Notes: generated by a model not told the origin, from the letters alone. 64,000 nt of DNA from Methylophaga thalassica MP (GCF_000214595.1 NZ_AFIG01000001.1:186001-250000); one strand, 5' to 3'. Positions 8,968-17,937 are shown, counted from the first letter of the stretch. Numbers and translations are program-made.

Positions 8968-9873
8968 ATGGAACTCAGACATTTACGCTACTTTAAGGTC
9001 GTTGCTGAACTACAGCACTTTCATCAGGCTGCTGAAAAACTGCATATCACCCAACCGGCTTTATCTAATCAAATGAAACAACTGGAAGAGGAACTCAACA
9101 CTGCTTTATTTCATCGGGTTGGTCGTCACGTCAAACTCTCGGAATCCGGTGCAAAAGTGTTGGACGTGGCCAATAAAATTCTGAATGAGGTCGACTTACT
9201 GAAAGAAGCAGTGAGTGATATTGAATCAGGTCAGACAGGCAGTTTACGTATAGGCGTTTTACAATCGATTAATGCTTTGTATTGTCGGGAAATTGTCTTA
9301 GAGTTTGACCGGCTGCATCCGGGTATCGCTCTGCACATAGAAGAGCTATCTAATCGGCAAATTGAGCAGCGTTTATTGACTGGCGATATTGATGTTGGCA
9401 TCGGTTTTATTCTTGATAAAAAATACCACCATGATCTGCTTTTTGAGTCTTTATTTTCTGAGGCATGGAAACTGATCATCAATCATGAGTCGGCCCACTT
9501 CGCCCCCGCCATCATGCAAGGCCAGCCACATCCACTTAAAGCCGTGTTGTTACCAGAAGGATTTGAAACCCGAAGCGTGGTTGATCAGTTTTTCGAAGAT
9601 CACCAGATATTTACCAGCAAAATAACGGAAGTAAATACCATTTCCTTTATCCTGGATCTGGTTGAAAACGGCATGGCATTCAGTATTTTACCGGAGGCTT
9701 TTTCGCGGCTGAATACCTCTGCTAAACGTCGTGTATACGACTTAAGCCCCGCCCCCAAAGAGCGACAAATTGGTCTGTTTACCGTCAAAGATCGACTGCG
9801 TAAAAAAAGTGTCGAACATTTCTGCACATTAATCAGAAATCAACTGAAACAAGAATATAAAAACCCGGCATGA
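8968..9873 (+). CDS. LysR-family transcriptional regulator (CynR/BenM-like)
   Basis: 301 residues with the canonical N-terminal winged HTH (MELRHLRYFKVVAEL, HQAAEKLHITQPALSNQMKQLE) and a periplasmic-binding-like effector domain from about residue 90. It is divergent from the two-component genes and convergent with xoxF. Its stop codon lies inside the hairpin that terminates xoxF on the other strand. Target and effector are unknown. No strong ribosome site is visible before the ATG, but this start gives the family's standard N-terminus. Confidence 0.93.
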   Translation: MELRHLRYFKVVAELQHFHQAAEKLHITQPALSNQMKQLEEELNTALFHRVGRHVKLSESGAKVLDVANKILNEVDLLKEAVSDIESGQTGSLRIGVLQSINALYCREIVLEFDRLHPGIALHIEELSNRQIEQRLLTGDIDVGIGFILDKKYHHDLLFESLFSEAWKLIINHESAHFAPAIMQGQPHPLKAVLLPEGFETRSVVDQFFEDHQIFTSKITEVNTISFILDLVENGMAFSILPEAFSRLNTSAKRRVYDLSPAPKERQIGLFTVKDRLRKKSVEHFCTLIRNQLKQEYKNPA

Positions 9874-9886
9874 AAACCATGCCGGG
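9859..9886 (-). terminator. Terminator of xoxF (minus strand), also at the LysR 3' end
   Basis: Perfect 8-bp stem CCCGGCAT (9864-9871) with ATGCCGGG (9879-9886) and a 7-base loop. Read on the minus strand it is followed by five T and an AT-rich run, as expected for xoxF, which ends about 30 bases earlier. On the plus strand no T run follows. Confidence 0.8.
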
Positions 9887-9917
9887 TCGAGGTCATTTAC
9901 TGTGAGAATATAAATGC

Positions 9918-11693
9918 TTATAAGCTAAACACACTCAACACACCACCCAGGTTTGTCCAGTTGGATAAAGCTCTATAAGCCCCAACGGCACCTAAACCAT
10001 CGGCATCATTTTCAAGTGATGGAATAGCCATACCGATACCAGCCCAGCCACCGACACCAGACAAAATAGAAATATATTGCTTACCATCATGTTTGTAGGT
10101 GTTCACATTACCAATAATGCCTGAGGCGGTTTTAAAGCGCCAAAGCTCGCGACCTGACTGGGCATCTACCGCTTTTAAATAGCCTTCAAGCGTGCCATAA
10201 AAAACAACATCCGTAGCCGTCGCTAAGGCACCTGACCAGACTGAAAAACGTTCAGGATTAGACCAGACGATTTTACCTTCACGGGCATCCCAGGCAATAA
10301 AGTTGCCCATATTGGTGCCACCTGGGGCCGGATACATACTTAGCGTTGCCCCGACATAAGGCTGACCAGCAACGTATTCCACCTCAAATGGCTCATAATC
10401 CATACAAATATGATTTGTCGGCACGTAGAAAAGTCCCGTCCGTGGTGAATAAGCCGCAGGTTGCATATCTTTTGAACCCTGCGCTGCAGGGCAAATACCG
10501 CTGGTGGTGACATCCGGCCCATTCTTCGCGGTTGAATATTTCGCCACCCGATCATGCAGACCTGTTTTTAAATTGACCCCGTTTGACCAGTTCACTGTAG
10601 GGTCATATTTTTCTGCCACTAACAATTCACCATTTGCCCGGTCCATCGTGTAGGCAAAACCATTACGGTCAAAATGCACTAGCGTTTTTCTTTGTTTGCC
10701 TTTGACTTTTTGATCCACCAAAATATTTTCATTGATACCGTCATAATCCCATTCATCAAACGGTGTCATCTGATAAACCCATTTTGCCATGCCCGTATCA
10801 AGATCACGGCCGAAAATTGACATGGTCCATTTGTTATCACCTGGACGTTGAACCGGGTTCCAGGTAGATGGATTCGCCGTCACGTAGTAGAAGGTATCCA
10901 GGTCGGGATCGTAAGAATACCAACCCCAAGTCGTTCCACCACCAATTTTCCACTGATCACCCTGCCAGCTATTTAACGATGAATTTTTTCCTACTGGTTT
11001 TAACATTGACGTGGTTTTATCAGGATCAATCAGCATATCTTCATCCGGTCCAGTGCTATAAGCCTTGTATTTCACATTGCCATCCAGATCATAGGCCTGA
11101 ACATAACCTCGCACCCCAAACTCACCACCGGAAATACCGACAATCACTTTATCTTTAAAAACATGAGCCGCTGCAGTACTGGTGGCACCTTTTCTTGGGT
11201 CATCACGCTTATCTGACCACACCACTTTTCCGTCTTCAGCATTCAACGCGACTAACGTGGTATCTGCCTGATTAAGAAAAATTTTGCCATCAGCATAAGA
11301 CAAGCCACGATTGACTGTGTCGCAACACATGACGGGTACAGTTTCATCGTAATTTTGCTTGGGTTCATATTTCCATTTAATGGCGCCATCATTATTTAGA
11401 TCCAGCGCATAAACAATGTTTGGAAATGGCGTATGTAGGTACATCGTGCCATCAATAACTAAGGCATTTCCTTCGTGTCCACGTAAAACACCGGTCGAAA
11501 ATGACCAGGCCATGCCTAAATCTTTCACATTATCTTTATTAATCTGTGTCAGCTCAGAGTAACGTTGATTATTGTAATGACCCGCAGGCATAACCCAGTT
11601 ATTAGGGTTTTCCTGCATTTGTTGAAGTTCGTCAGCAGCCACCAATGCTGGCGTGGCTGATAGCAAAGCAATAGAAAGTATTTTCAGCTTCAT
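9918..11693 (-). CDS. xoxF: Lanthanide-dependent PQQ methanol dehydrogenase XoxF
   Basis: Periplasmic quinoprotein oxidising methanol to formaldehyde or formate. A signal peptide is cleaved after about residue 20 (ALVAA|DE). Conserved residues: the adjacent-cysteine disulfide Cys123-Cys124, metal ligands Glu191 (GGEFG) and Asn274 (TANPSTWNP), catalytic Asp316, and Asp318 in WDYDG. Asp318 is the extra aspartate that distinguishes lanthanide XoxF from calcium MxaF, which has Ala there. Eight-blade propeller repeats end in the usual C-terminus at 591 residues. No cytochrome xoxG or xoxJ gene is adjacent, so its electron acceptor must be encoded elsewhere. A good AGGA ribosome site precedes the ATG. 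Confidence 0.96.
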   Translation of the reverse strand: MKLKILSIALLSATPALVAADELQQMQENPNNWVMPAGHYNNQRYSELTQINKDNVKDLGMAWSFSTGVLRGHEGNALVIDGTMYLHTPFPNIVYALDLNNDGAIKWKYEPKQNYDETVPVMCCDTVNRGLSYADGKIFLNQADTTLVALNAEDGKVVWSDKRDDPRKGATSTAAAHVFKDKVIVGISGGEFGVRGYVQAYDLDGNVKYKAYSTGPDEDMLIDPDKTTSMLKPVGKNSSLNSWQGDQWKIGGGTTWGWYSYDPDLDTFYYVTANPSTWNPVQRPGDNKWTMSIFGRDLDTGMAKWVYQMTPFDEWDYDGINENILVDQKVKGKQRKTLVHFDRNGFAYTMDRANGELLVAEKYDPTVNWSNGVNLKTGLHDRVAKYSTAKNGPDVTTSGICPAAQGSKDMQPAAYSPRTGLFYVPTNHICMDYEPFEVEYVAGQPYVGATLSMYPAPGGTNMGNFIAWDAREGKIVWSNPERFSVWSGALATATDVVFYGTLEGYLKAVDAQSGRELWRFKTASGIIGNVNTYKHDGKQYISILSGVGGWAGIGMAIPSLENDADGLGAVGAYRALSNWTNLGGVLSVFSL

Positions 11694-11719
11694 TTCTTTG
11701 TCCTTTTATCGTTGTTTTT

Positions 11720-11736
11720 GGCATGTTCGACATGCC
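11720..11736. repeat. Inverted repeat in the xoxF leader
   Basis: Perfect 7-bp arms GGCATGT/ACATGCC around TCG, about 27 bases upstream of the xoxF ATG. It could be an operator or a small leader hairpin; the sequence alone does not decide. Confidence 0.5.
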
Positions 11737-11874
11737 ATACAACTGTATAAAAGACCGTGAGACGGGTCATTTGGACAAAGGCTTGTTTAAGACTCAGAGA
11801 AACGCTGATCTGTTCTTATCTACTTTTCATTATCAAAAATGTGAATCATGAGTACATCAGCTCAATATACCTAG

Positions 11875-12480
11875 TTAGTGGTTGAGCGTTAGCACATCGA
11901 TAATCACTGGCATCACAGAAATAGCCAATAACATTCCCATACTCAGATTAATCAGTCGCATCGCTTTATTCGAATGAATAAAAGAACGTGAAGCATGGCC
12001 AAGATATAACCACAACGAAAGACAAATCGCTGTAACCACTAAAAACATAACGGCCATCAACACAATATTTCCCCATCCTGAATCCAGCGAGGAATAAGTC
12101 GTCACGGCACCAATGGCAATAATCCAGGCTTTGGGGTTTAACCATTGGAAAATCATTCCCCCCAACACAGACATCGGTTTTTGTTGAATACCGGTGGTCG
12201 AAGACGGTTTTTGGGTGGCGATCAACCAGGCCAGATAGAGTAAATAGACAATGCCAACAACTTTTAAAATCAGATGCAACACCGGGTATTGCTTAAACAG
12301 CGTGTTCAAGCCCATACCGATGGCCAGCAACATCAATGGAAAGCCAAAACACACCCCCAAATAAAACGGCAGGGTACGTTTAACCCCGTAGTGCAGCACC
12401 GAGTTTAGAATCATGATGTTATTCGGACCCGGCGTGATGGTGGACGCAATCGCAAACAGTAAAAACGCGGTTAAATTCAT
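11875..12480 (-). CDS. LysE/RhtB-family amino-acid exporter
   Basis: 201-residue inner-membrane protein with about six hydrophobic segments and the LysE signature near the N-terminus (FAIASTITPGPNNIMIL). The family exports amino acids or derivatives; the substrate is not visible. It overlaps the DinB gene upstream by 4 bases (ATGA), so the two are translationally coupled. A second LysE family member lies at 32906-33562. Confidence 0.92.
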   Translation of the reverse strand: MNLTAFLLFAIASTITPGPNNIMILNSVLHYGVKRTLPFYLGVCFGFPLMLLAIGMGLNTLFKQYPVLHLILKVVGIVYLLYLAWLIATQKPSSTTGIQQKPMSVLGGMIFQWLNPKAWIIAIGAVTTYSSLDSGWGNIVLMAVMFLVVTAICLSLWLYLGHASRSFIHSNKAMRLINLSMGMLLAISVMPVIIDVLTLNH

Positions 12481-12992
12481 ACGCTGAGCTCGGGCATAAA
12501 TAATAAATCTGTCACCCCGACATCGACACCAGTCTGGTTCAGTGCTGTGGTGATTTGTCCCCGATGATGGGTTTGATGGTTAAAAAAATGAATAATCGCT
12601 TGAGTGAAATCGACATTCTTTTCGGCAGCAGCTGCCAGACTGGTATAGACCAAGCGTTCTGGCAGAACTGTCTCATCGAGTGAAGCTGCCCAATCAAGTA
12701 TCTCCAGATCTAATTCATCACGCGCTTTTTTTAGCTCCGTGAACTCACTGTAAAGTTCCTGATCCAATGCCTTCAGATCAGCTGAAGGAATCTGACCTTT
12801 AAATCGGTCTAGCCACATCCGATCGCACAACAATAGATGGTTTAAGGTGCCATGAATGGATTTGAAAAACAGTCCACAGTCTGCCTTGCGATCCTCATCG
12901 TTTAATTGACTGGCTGCCAGATAAACAGACTGGTTAATCCATTGGTTATAACGTGCCATTAACTCCGCATAAGTCGCGATATCCAGCTTCAT
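12477..12992 (-). CDS. DinB/YfiT-like four-helix protein
   Basis: 171-residue DinB-superfamily protein. Visible are ELMARYNQWIN at the start, the metal-site His in HGTLNHLLLCDRMWLDRF, and the third-helix HHRGQITTALNQ motif. Members are putative metal-dependent thiol transferases. I start at the ATG at 12992 because AAGGAG lies 6 bases before it; a longer in-frame start at 13055 would add 21 residues not found in the family. Confidence 0.9.
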   Translation of the reverse strand: MKLDIATYAELMARYNQWINQSVYLAASQLNDEDRKADCGLFFKSIHGTLNHLLLCDRMWLDRFKGQIPSADLKALDQELYSEFTELKKARDELDLEILDWAASLDETVLPERLVYTSLAAAAEKNVDFTQAIIHFFNHQTHHRGQITTALNQTGVDVGVTDLLFMPELSV

Positions 12993-13298
12993 CACAGGCT
13001 CCTTCATTGAGAGCAAAGAAGAAAATTCTAAATCATTCCATCTTATTTTTTTCAATCAAAATCAGTGGCTAAGGCAAGTTTATGATGTCTTTTTTTGAAG
13101 GTTTTAGTAATAAAAGTGAAAATCATCCACCGGCAACTCATTGATTATGCAAGTACTTAACGATAGAACAAAAACGCGATTAAGACTGCATAGCAATAGC
13201 ATAGTCAGAGTTTGTCTTATAGAAAAATGAGCCAAACACTCAGACTTTTGAAAGCCGATCCTATTTGATCCATAGCAGTTGTCAGCGAAGTAGCTACC
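12993..13298. other. Intergenic region, nothing recognised
   Basis: AT-rich spacer between the DinB and rlmJ genes, both on the minus strand. It must hold the promoter of the DinB-LysE pair. I see no RNA gene, clear hairpin-plus-T terminator or repeat. Confidence 0.5.
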
Positions 13299-14135
13299 TT
13301 ACTGCGCCACCAACGTATCAGCCCGATAAAATGCACCTGCATTTTCACCCAAGACTTTCACTAGTTTGGGCAGTAATGCCGTCATGGTCTCCATCAATTG
13401 CCAGGGTGGATTGATGACATACATGCCCGATGACGTCATACCACGTGTGGAAGCATCCGCATCCAACCCTAGTTCATAGCGTTGTATATGAGTAATGCCA
13501 CTATTAATCAACTGTTTATCCAGTCGATTAATACGTGCCCTGTCGACCACCGGATACCAGATTGCATACGTGCCCGTAGCAAACTTTTTGTGGGCTTTCT
13601 CGACGGAATGAAATACCTCATCGTAATCCGATTTGATCTCATAAGACGGGTCAATCAACACCAGTGCCCGACGTGAGTCCGGCGGTAATAAACTCAGCAA
13701 ACCTTTCAAGCCATCTTCTCGCCGAACACGAGCCTGCTTATATTGGCGCAGATTATTGGTCAGGAACACACTGTCTTCCGAATGCAACTCAAAGCACCAT
13801 GCCTGATCCTGTGCACGTAAATATTGCATCGCCAACATGGGTGAGCCAGGGTAAAACGTCAGGTCATTGCCATCATTCACCGTCTTGACTGCCGTCTGAT
13901 ACGCCGCCAACTCTGGCCAGTCCAGATGAAACACCTTAGCAATACCTTTCTGATATTCCTGAAGTTTTTCTGCATGGTCTGAACGCAGGTGATATAGCCC
14001 CGCCCCTGAATGGGTATCGATATAACTAAAGGCTTTCTCTTTTTTCACCATGTGCTGAAGCAACTCAATCAGCACGATATGTTTTAACACATCCGCGAAA
14101 TTACCCGCATGATATGAATGACGATAACTTAACAA
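13299..14135 (-). CDS. rlmJ: 23S rRNA (adenine2030-N6)-methyltransferase
   Basis: 278 residues, matching E. coli RlmJ (YhiR) in length and in the N-terminal signature LSYRHSYHAGNFADVLKH. The SAM site is at IDTHSGAG and the catalytic motif is DPSYE near residue 165, typical of N6-adenine methylases. It modifies A2030 of 23S rRNA before 50S assembly. Monocistronic here. Confidence 0.96.
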   Translation of the reverse strand: MLSYRHSYHAGNFADVLKHIVLIELLQHMVKKEKAFSYIDTHSGAGLYHLRSDHAEKLQEYQKGIAKVFHLDWPELAAYQTAVKTVNDGNDLTFYPGSPMLAMQYLRAQDQAWCFELHSEDSVFLTNNLRQYKQARVRREDGLKGLLSLLPPDSRRALVLIDPSYEIKSDYDEVFHSVEKAHKKFATGTYAIWYPVVDRARINRLDKQLINSGITHIQRYELGLDADASTRGMTSSGMYVINPPWQLMETMTALLPKLVKVLGENAGAFYRADTLVAQ

Positions 14136-14295
14136 AGCAGAATCCTATAGAGATCAATGACATTATTCTGCAAATTATGCCTGTTAGTTACCGGTTTGAG
14201 TGGAAATTGTTGTAAGACTTAAATAATCCATGACAAAAAGTCTGCCAATTGATTCTATCCGGCGGAATCTAACCTCATTCGCTCATCAAAACGAC

Positions 14296-15792
14296 TTATT
14301 TATACTCATTTTGAAACAGCCTGACCCTGTTTCGGCCATGTCTTTTCGCATCGTACATAGCAAAATCAGCACAATTTAACAGCCCATCCTCTTCCGTGCT
14401 GTGCAGTGGATAAAGTGCAACACCAATGCTGGCACCGACACTGACGGTTAACTCCTCAAATGTCATAGGGCCTTGCAACGCTTCCAGTACTTTCTCGCCG
14501 ACTTGCAAGGCGGCCTGCTCATCAGTGACTTTATGCAGCAAAACGACAAACTCATCACCGCCAAGTCTGGCGACTGAATCAGGCTTACGCAGACATGAAC
14601 GGATTCGTTCGGCGCACTCAATCAAAACCGCATCACCGACATCGTGTCCGTAGCTATCGTTGATAGGTTTGAACTCATCCAAATCGATAAACATTAACGC
14701 TAAAGCGTATTTATCGCGTTCAGCCATCGTCATCGCCAAGTGCAGTCGTTCTCTAAACAAGATTCGATTTGGTAATCCAGTCAAAGCATCATGATGAGCG
14801 AGATGCTGCGCATGTTCTTCCATGACTTTTCTATCAGTAATATCGTAAAACCAGCCCAAGATCATTTGCTTGCTGTGATATTCAATTTGAAGATAGGAAG
14901 CGAGAACCCATTTTGTAGTTTGTTGACTCTCAGTGACATTGAGCTCAACTAACTGATTGTTAATCTGCTGCCCACGCTCAATTAACTTCACCGTCTCATC
15001 ATATTCGACTTTATTCGCGTAATAACGTCGAAGCTTGAGACCTAAAGCTTCCTGATGTTTCTTGTCAATTAAAGCGGCATAACTTTTATTGGCAAACACC
15101 ACTTCTTGAGTTCGGATATCGATTATAGATGCGGCAATCGGGCTGAAGTCCAACATCATTCTCAAGCGTGATTCGCTCTCTAATGCTTTGATGCGTAACC
15201 TGGCATTTTCCAGAAACGTTTCGCCTGACTTTCTTGCCACCAGAAAGACAAAAAACAAAAACAATAACAGCATGGCGCTCATGCCATATGTGATGGGTTC
15301 ACCTTCCTGAATAAGCAGCAAAATATGAGGGATCATCGTCGGAAGAACAAAAGCCACCACCGACCTTCGATCAACTGAGAGTGAAGCCATACCGCCCGAA
15401 GACAATCCGCCAATGGTGAATGATAAGAATGTCTGATAAGCCATGCTATCCAGCGGCATTAGGATCACGCCACCTACACCCCAAATGCTGCCGGTGACTA
15501 AAATACTGAAACGAAAATACTGTATCCAGCGAGCCTGATTACGCTCTGTTTTGTCCTCATCTCTCTGCCAGTAAACCAACAAAACGCATCGTGAGATCAG
15601 AACCATCAGCAATACCGCATACCAACTTAATGAGGTTGAAACGGGAATCACAGGAAGTTGAACAATAATCAGTATCAAGCCAACCGTGGCATTGATAGTG
15701 ATAGAGAAAATGCTGCCAGAAAAAAGCATTTTGACTTTCTGTTCTAAAACGCTTTCAACGTAAACTGGCTGGTCAGATCTGCTCTGGCACAT
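14296..15792 (-). CDS. Membrane PAS-GGDEF diguanylate cyclase
   Basis: 498 residues. About six hydrophobic segments lie between residues 22 and 190, then a PAS domain at about 210-325 (LDFSPIAASIIDIRTQEVVFANKSYAAL) and a GGDEF domain to the end. The active site GGDEF is intact (RLGGDEFVVLL) and the inhibitory site RxxD (RKPD) lies five residues before it, so it should make cyclic-di-GMP under product control. No linked target gene is evident. Confidence 0.94.
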   Translation of the reverse strand: MCQSRSDQPVYVESVLEQKVKMLFSGSIFSITINATVGLILIIVQLPVIPVSTSLSWYAVLLMVLISRCVLLVYWQRDEDKTERNQARWIQYFRFSILVTGSIWGVGGVILMPLDSMAYQTFLSFTIGGLSSGGMASLSVDRRSVVAFVLPTMIPHILLLIQEGEPITYGMSAMLLLFLFFVFLVARKSGETFLENARLRIKALESESRLRMMLDFSPIAASIIDIRTQEVVFANKSYAALIDKKHQEALGLKLRRYYANKVEYDETVKLIERGQQINNQLVELNVTESQQTTKWVLASYLQIEYHSKQMILGWFYDITDRKVMEEHAQHLAHHDALTGLPNRILFRERLHLAMTMAERDKYALALMFIDLDEFKPINDSYGHDVGDAVLIECAERIRSCLRKPDSVARLGGDEFVVLLHKVTDEQAALQVGEKVLEALQGPMTFEELTVSVGASIGVALYPLHSTEEDGLLNCADFAMYDAKRHGRNRVRLFQNEYK

Positions 15793-16184
15793 CTGAAGGC
15801 CTAAACGGATTTTCTATTAGGAACGCTATTTTTACTCTTCACGTTTCACTCCCCCAGCATTTTTTGATTGGGTGAGTTCATCTTATACCCCTAGCTATCC
15901 AGAATGAAGAGTAATAGATAGCAAAACGTGATTTAAAACATTCTCAGCATATTTAGTTAACAAATACTTTTTATTCGACATGCTAGCTTCTGGAGGAGCT
16001 TGCTTTACAGAGCAGGTTTAGTGGTTTAGTTCAGAACAAATCAAGAGAGCAGCCAGCCTGACTAATAACGTGTAAGAATCAATTATCAAGTTAGTAGCCC
16101 ACTTGCTTTTCCTGCTCTACCTAGTCCTCCAAACACCGGAACCGCTATGTCACATCCGGATGCTTTGACTTATTAACGACGAGG
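15793..16184. other. Intergenic region, nothing recognised
   Basis: About 390 bases upstream of the diguanylate cyclase and downstream of the HIU hydrolase. I found no convincing ORF, attC-like end or RNA. A small GAGGC/GCCTC hairpin at 16180-16194 overlaps the hydrolase stop and may act as its terminator. Confidence 0.4.
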
Positions 16185-16589
16185 CTAATTGCCTCTATAG
16201 GTCGAGTAGCCAAACGGACTTAGCAATAAAGGTATGTGATAGTGCGAAAGCGTCCCATCAACTTTGAAGATAACGGGAATTTCAGGGAAAAAGGTTTTTA
16301 CGTTCTGGCCATTCATCCAGTCACCAGTCTTAAAGGTTACCTTATAAACACCTTCTTTAATTGTTCCTTCTGAAGGATATAGAGCGGTAATTCGTCCCTG
16401 TTGATTAGTGGTTCCAGCGTTTAATGAAACCCAGTTTCCATTGTCGTAATACTCTAGGTTGACCTCAATGCCTACCCCAGGTAGTCCGTTTTGCATGTTC
16501 AGAACGTGTACGCTCAATGGATTATCTGCCGCGAATGATGTCACTGATTGGGCAAGTAAGAAAAGGATAGCTATTATTTTCTTAAACAT
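16185..16589 (-). CDS. uraH: Secreted 5-hydroxyisourate hydrolase (transthyretin-like)
   Basis: 134 residues with a cleavable signal peptide (SVTSFAA|DN), then the HIUase fold: the N-terminal LSVHVLN, where the His is catalytic, the PGVGIEVNLE strand, and the C-terminal YSTYRGN, equivalent to the family YRGS tetrapeptide. It hydrolyses 5-hydroxyisourate in urate breakdown. No other purine-catabolic gene is in the window, so its substrate may be external. It lies just beyond the attC-flanked genes, but no attC of its own was found. Confidence 0.93.
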   Translation of the reverse strand: MFKKIIAILFLLAQSVTSFAADNPLSVHVLNMQNGLPGVGIEVNLEYYDNGNWVSLNAGTTNQQGRITALYPSEGTIKEGVYKVTFKTGDWMNGQNVKTFFPEIPVIFKVDGTLSHYHIPLLLSPFGYSTYRGN

Positions 16590-16825
16590 ACAATTTCCTA
16601 ATTAAGTTCGAAATGTATCTAGCACTTTTTCATAGTTCTCTCCAATCATGACCTAAAGGTTTGGCTATGCTGGAGCGGATAGTCTCTATGATAGTGCTTT
16701 AACGTCGTGCTTGGGGGCTGTAATGCAGTTAAGCGCTGAAACGATGGTCCAAGTAAGATCATGGGAGCAACGGTTCAAGTTGGCTGCCCCCTTGATCCCT
16801 GTCTTTTTCAGTTGATATTTCTTTA

Positions 16826-16876
16826 TTCATAACGCCCAAAGCAGCGGTTTATCCGCTGCCTTTGTTTGTTATGCAC
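16826..16876 (-). repeat. attC recombination site of cassette 2
   Basis: On the minus strand it opens with GTGCATAAC and ends with GTTATGAA, the inverse-core arrangement of integron attC sites. The opening bases are complementary to the start of the cassette it closes (TTATGCACC at 17543), the rule for attC 1R/2R pairing. Inside is a 7-bp perfect stem, GCAGCGG/CCGCTGC. At about 50 bases it is at the short end for attC. The cassette gene's TAA stop lies within the first core. Confidence 0.8.
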
Positions 16877-17522
16877 TTTCAGAGGCAAAGTTACCTTGTG
16901 CCTGCGAAAGTGCATATGTTGGTGTTTCGTCCTCGCCACCTAAAGTGAAAAGTAAGGCGGTAGATTCGTTGTTATCCCAATGATTCACTAAAACCACATG
17001 ATCTTGGAGAGTATTGCAAAGCTTCCTAATGATGGAAGGTAACTCATTGTGGAACTGCTCAACTTTACTCGATTGTTTCCACGGGTTCTCAACATGGAGA
17101 ATGCCGCCGCAGCGACTATGAAGTTTTGCTAACCGTTTCAGTGTATAACAGTCTTTTTCTGGCTTGAGTTGAATCTGCTTCGTTCCATCATTCTGTAAAT
17201 TAAAACCTTTTTCAGATGCCTTAAAGAACATGTCAGGATTTAGAGACATTATATTTGTAATGATATCTCTACCATTCCAGTCGTTCTTAAAATCTTTCCC
17301 AGCTTTCTCTCTGTATTCCTTGTATTTAACCCGATGGATTGCAACCAGAGAGAAAGCAATTAATTCTATAAGTTTCCTAATTTGGAGTGCATGAGATTCA
17401 ATAACAAATCTATCGCGCTCTTCATTTGAATATGCTGCAACAAATGACAGGCGAGCTTTCACCTCCTCAAGCTGCTCAAGATAAACCTTCAAGTTTTTAC
17501 TATTGCGAATATCTTCGATCAT
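16869..17522 (-). CDS. Cassette-borne protein of unknown function (217 aa)
   Basis: Not recognised. The protein is soluble, mostly helical and charged, with an N-terminal coiled-coil-like stretch (residues 5-40), a hydrophobic helix IRKLIELIAFSLVAIHRV around 48-65, and a CGGILHVENPW segment near 140 that could be a binding loop. No signal peptide or membrane span. The start is 21 bases inside the cassette boundary and the stop overlaps the attC core, the normal compact layout of a cassette gene. Cassette genes often have adaptive or phage-defence roles, but nothing here proves that. Confidence 0.8.
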   Translation of the reverse strand: MIEDIRNSKNLKVYLEQLEEVKARLSFVAAYSNEERDRFVIESHALQIRKLIELIAFSLVAIHRVKYKEYREKAGKDFKNDWNGRDIITNIMSLNPDMFFKASEKGFNLQNDGTKQIQLKPEKDCYTLKRLAKLHSRCGGILHVENPWKQSSKVEQFHNELPSIIRKLCNTLQDHVVLVNHWDNNESTALLFTLGGEDETPTYALSQAQGNFASESA

Positions 17523-17537
17523 ATTGTTCCAGTTGGT

Positions 17538-17630
17538 GCATAACGCCTTGCTTTGGGGCGCCGGAGCGACAGCGAAGGCGTCCCAGCAACGCGCCTTTAG
17601 CGCTGCGACAACAGCAACTTGTTATAAGCC
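17538..17630 (-). repeat. attC recombination site of cassette 1 (93 bp)
   Basis: On the minus strand it runs from GGCTTATAAC (17630-17621) to GTTATGC (17544-17538). The interior is largely self-complementary, with matching blocks such as CAGCGCTAAAGGCGCG and the GGGACGCC/GGCGCCCC pair, as in long attC hairpins. The opening complements the start of cassette 1 (GTTATAAGCC at 17906-17897). Confidence 0.88.
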
Positions 17631-17642
17631 ATATTCGCCTGC

Positions 17643-17873
17643 CTATGACAGCACTTTTTGAAGTACCGGATTATAGATTGCCATACATCCCGCCAAATCT
17701 TTATCTGTGGAAACCCCGTGGCTCGTGGGCACTAGATAACCTACAGTAAATTTATCCTGGGCACCTTCTATTGGCTTGATAGAAAAATACATCCAGTCCT
17801 CGTAACCACTTTGCGCCTTCAGTTCCGAGTTCAAACGCGATTCTATTTCCATATAGTTTTCAGTTGTAATCAT
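17643..17873 (-). CDS. Cassette-borne small protein of unknown function (76 aa)
   Basis: Not recognised. Small soluble protein with an acidic N-terminal helix (MEIESRLNSELKAQ) followed by likely strands (WMYFSIKPI, FTVGYLVPTS). It starts 33 bases inside the cassette boundary and stops 13 bases before the attC, so it is the only gene of cassette 1. The single-domain alpha-beta pattern would fit a nucleic-acid- or ligand-binding fold, but I cannot name it. Confidence 0.75.
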   Translation of the reverse strand: MITTENYMEIESRLNSELKAQSGYEDWMYFSIKPIEGAQDKFTVGYLVPTSHGVSTDKDLAGCMAIYNPVLQKVLS

Positions 17874-17914
17874 TGGTTGATTCCTATTTCTGATTTGGCT
17901 TATAACAGTCTGTT

Positions 17915-17937
17915 TTATGAGGCCACTGGCCTCATAA
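17915..17937. repeat. 23-bp perfect palindrome next to the cassette boundary
   Basis: Arms TTATGAGGCCA and TGGCCTCATAA around a single C, 9 bases beyond the outer boundary of cassette 1. The same TTATGAGGCC decamer recurs at 18024-18033. It may be part of a degenerate attC or attI, a terminator, or an unrelated repeat. Confidence 0.6.

Larger units (their letters stand above)
16833..17905 (-). mobile_element. Two integron gene cassettes without integrase (CALIN-like)
   Basis: Two tandem units on the minus strand, 17905-17544 and 17543-16833, each with one short gene close behind a TTATAAGCC or TTATGCACC boundary and one attC at its end. In both, the attC opening is the complement of that cassette's own first bases, which is hard to get by chance. 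No tyrosine recombinase of the IntI type is in the window, so this is a cluster of attC sites lacking an integrase, or the end of an array. Genes flanking it belong to ordinary chromosomal operons. Confidence 0.82.

Noticed and set aside
16590-16825. HIU hydrolase as a third integron cassette
   Set aside because: The second attC ends just upstream, but no matching attC (with a TTCATAAC opening) was found after the hydrolase.
17426-17749. 107-residue plus-strand frame across the attC site
   Set aside because: It reads through the recombination site and both cassette gene ends; its codons are a by-product of the hairpin.
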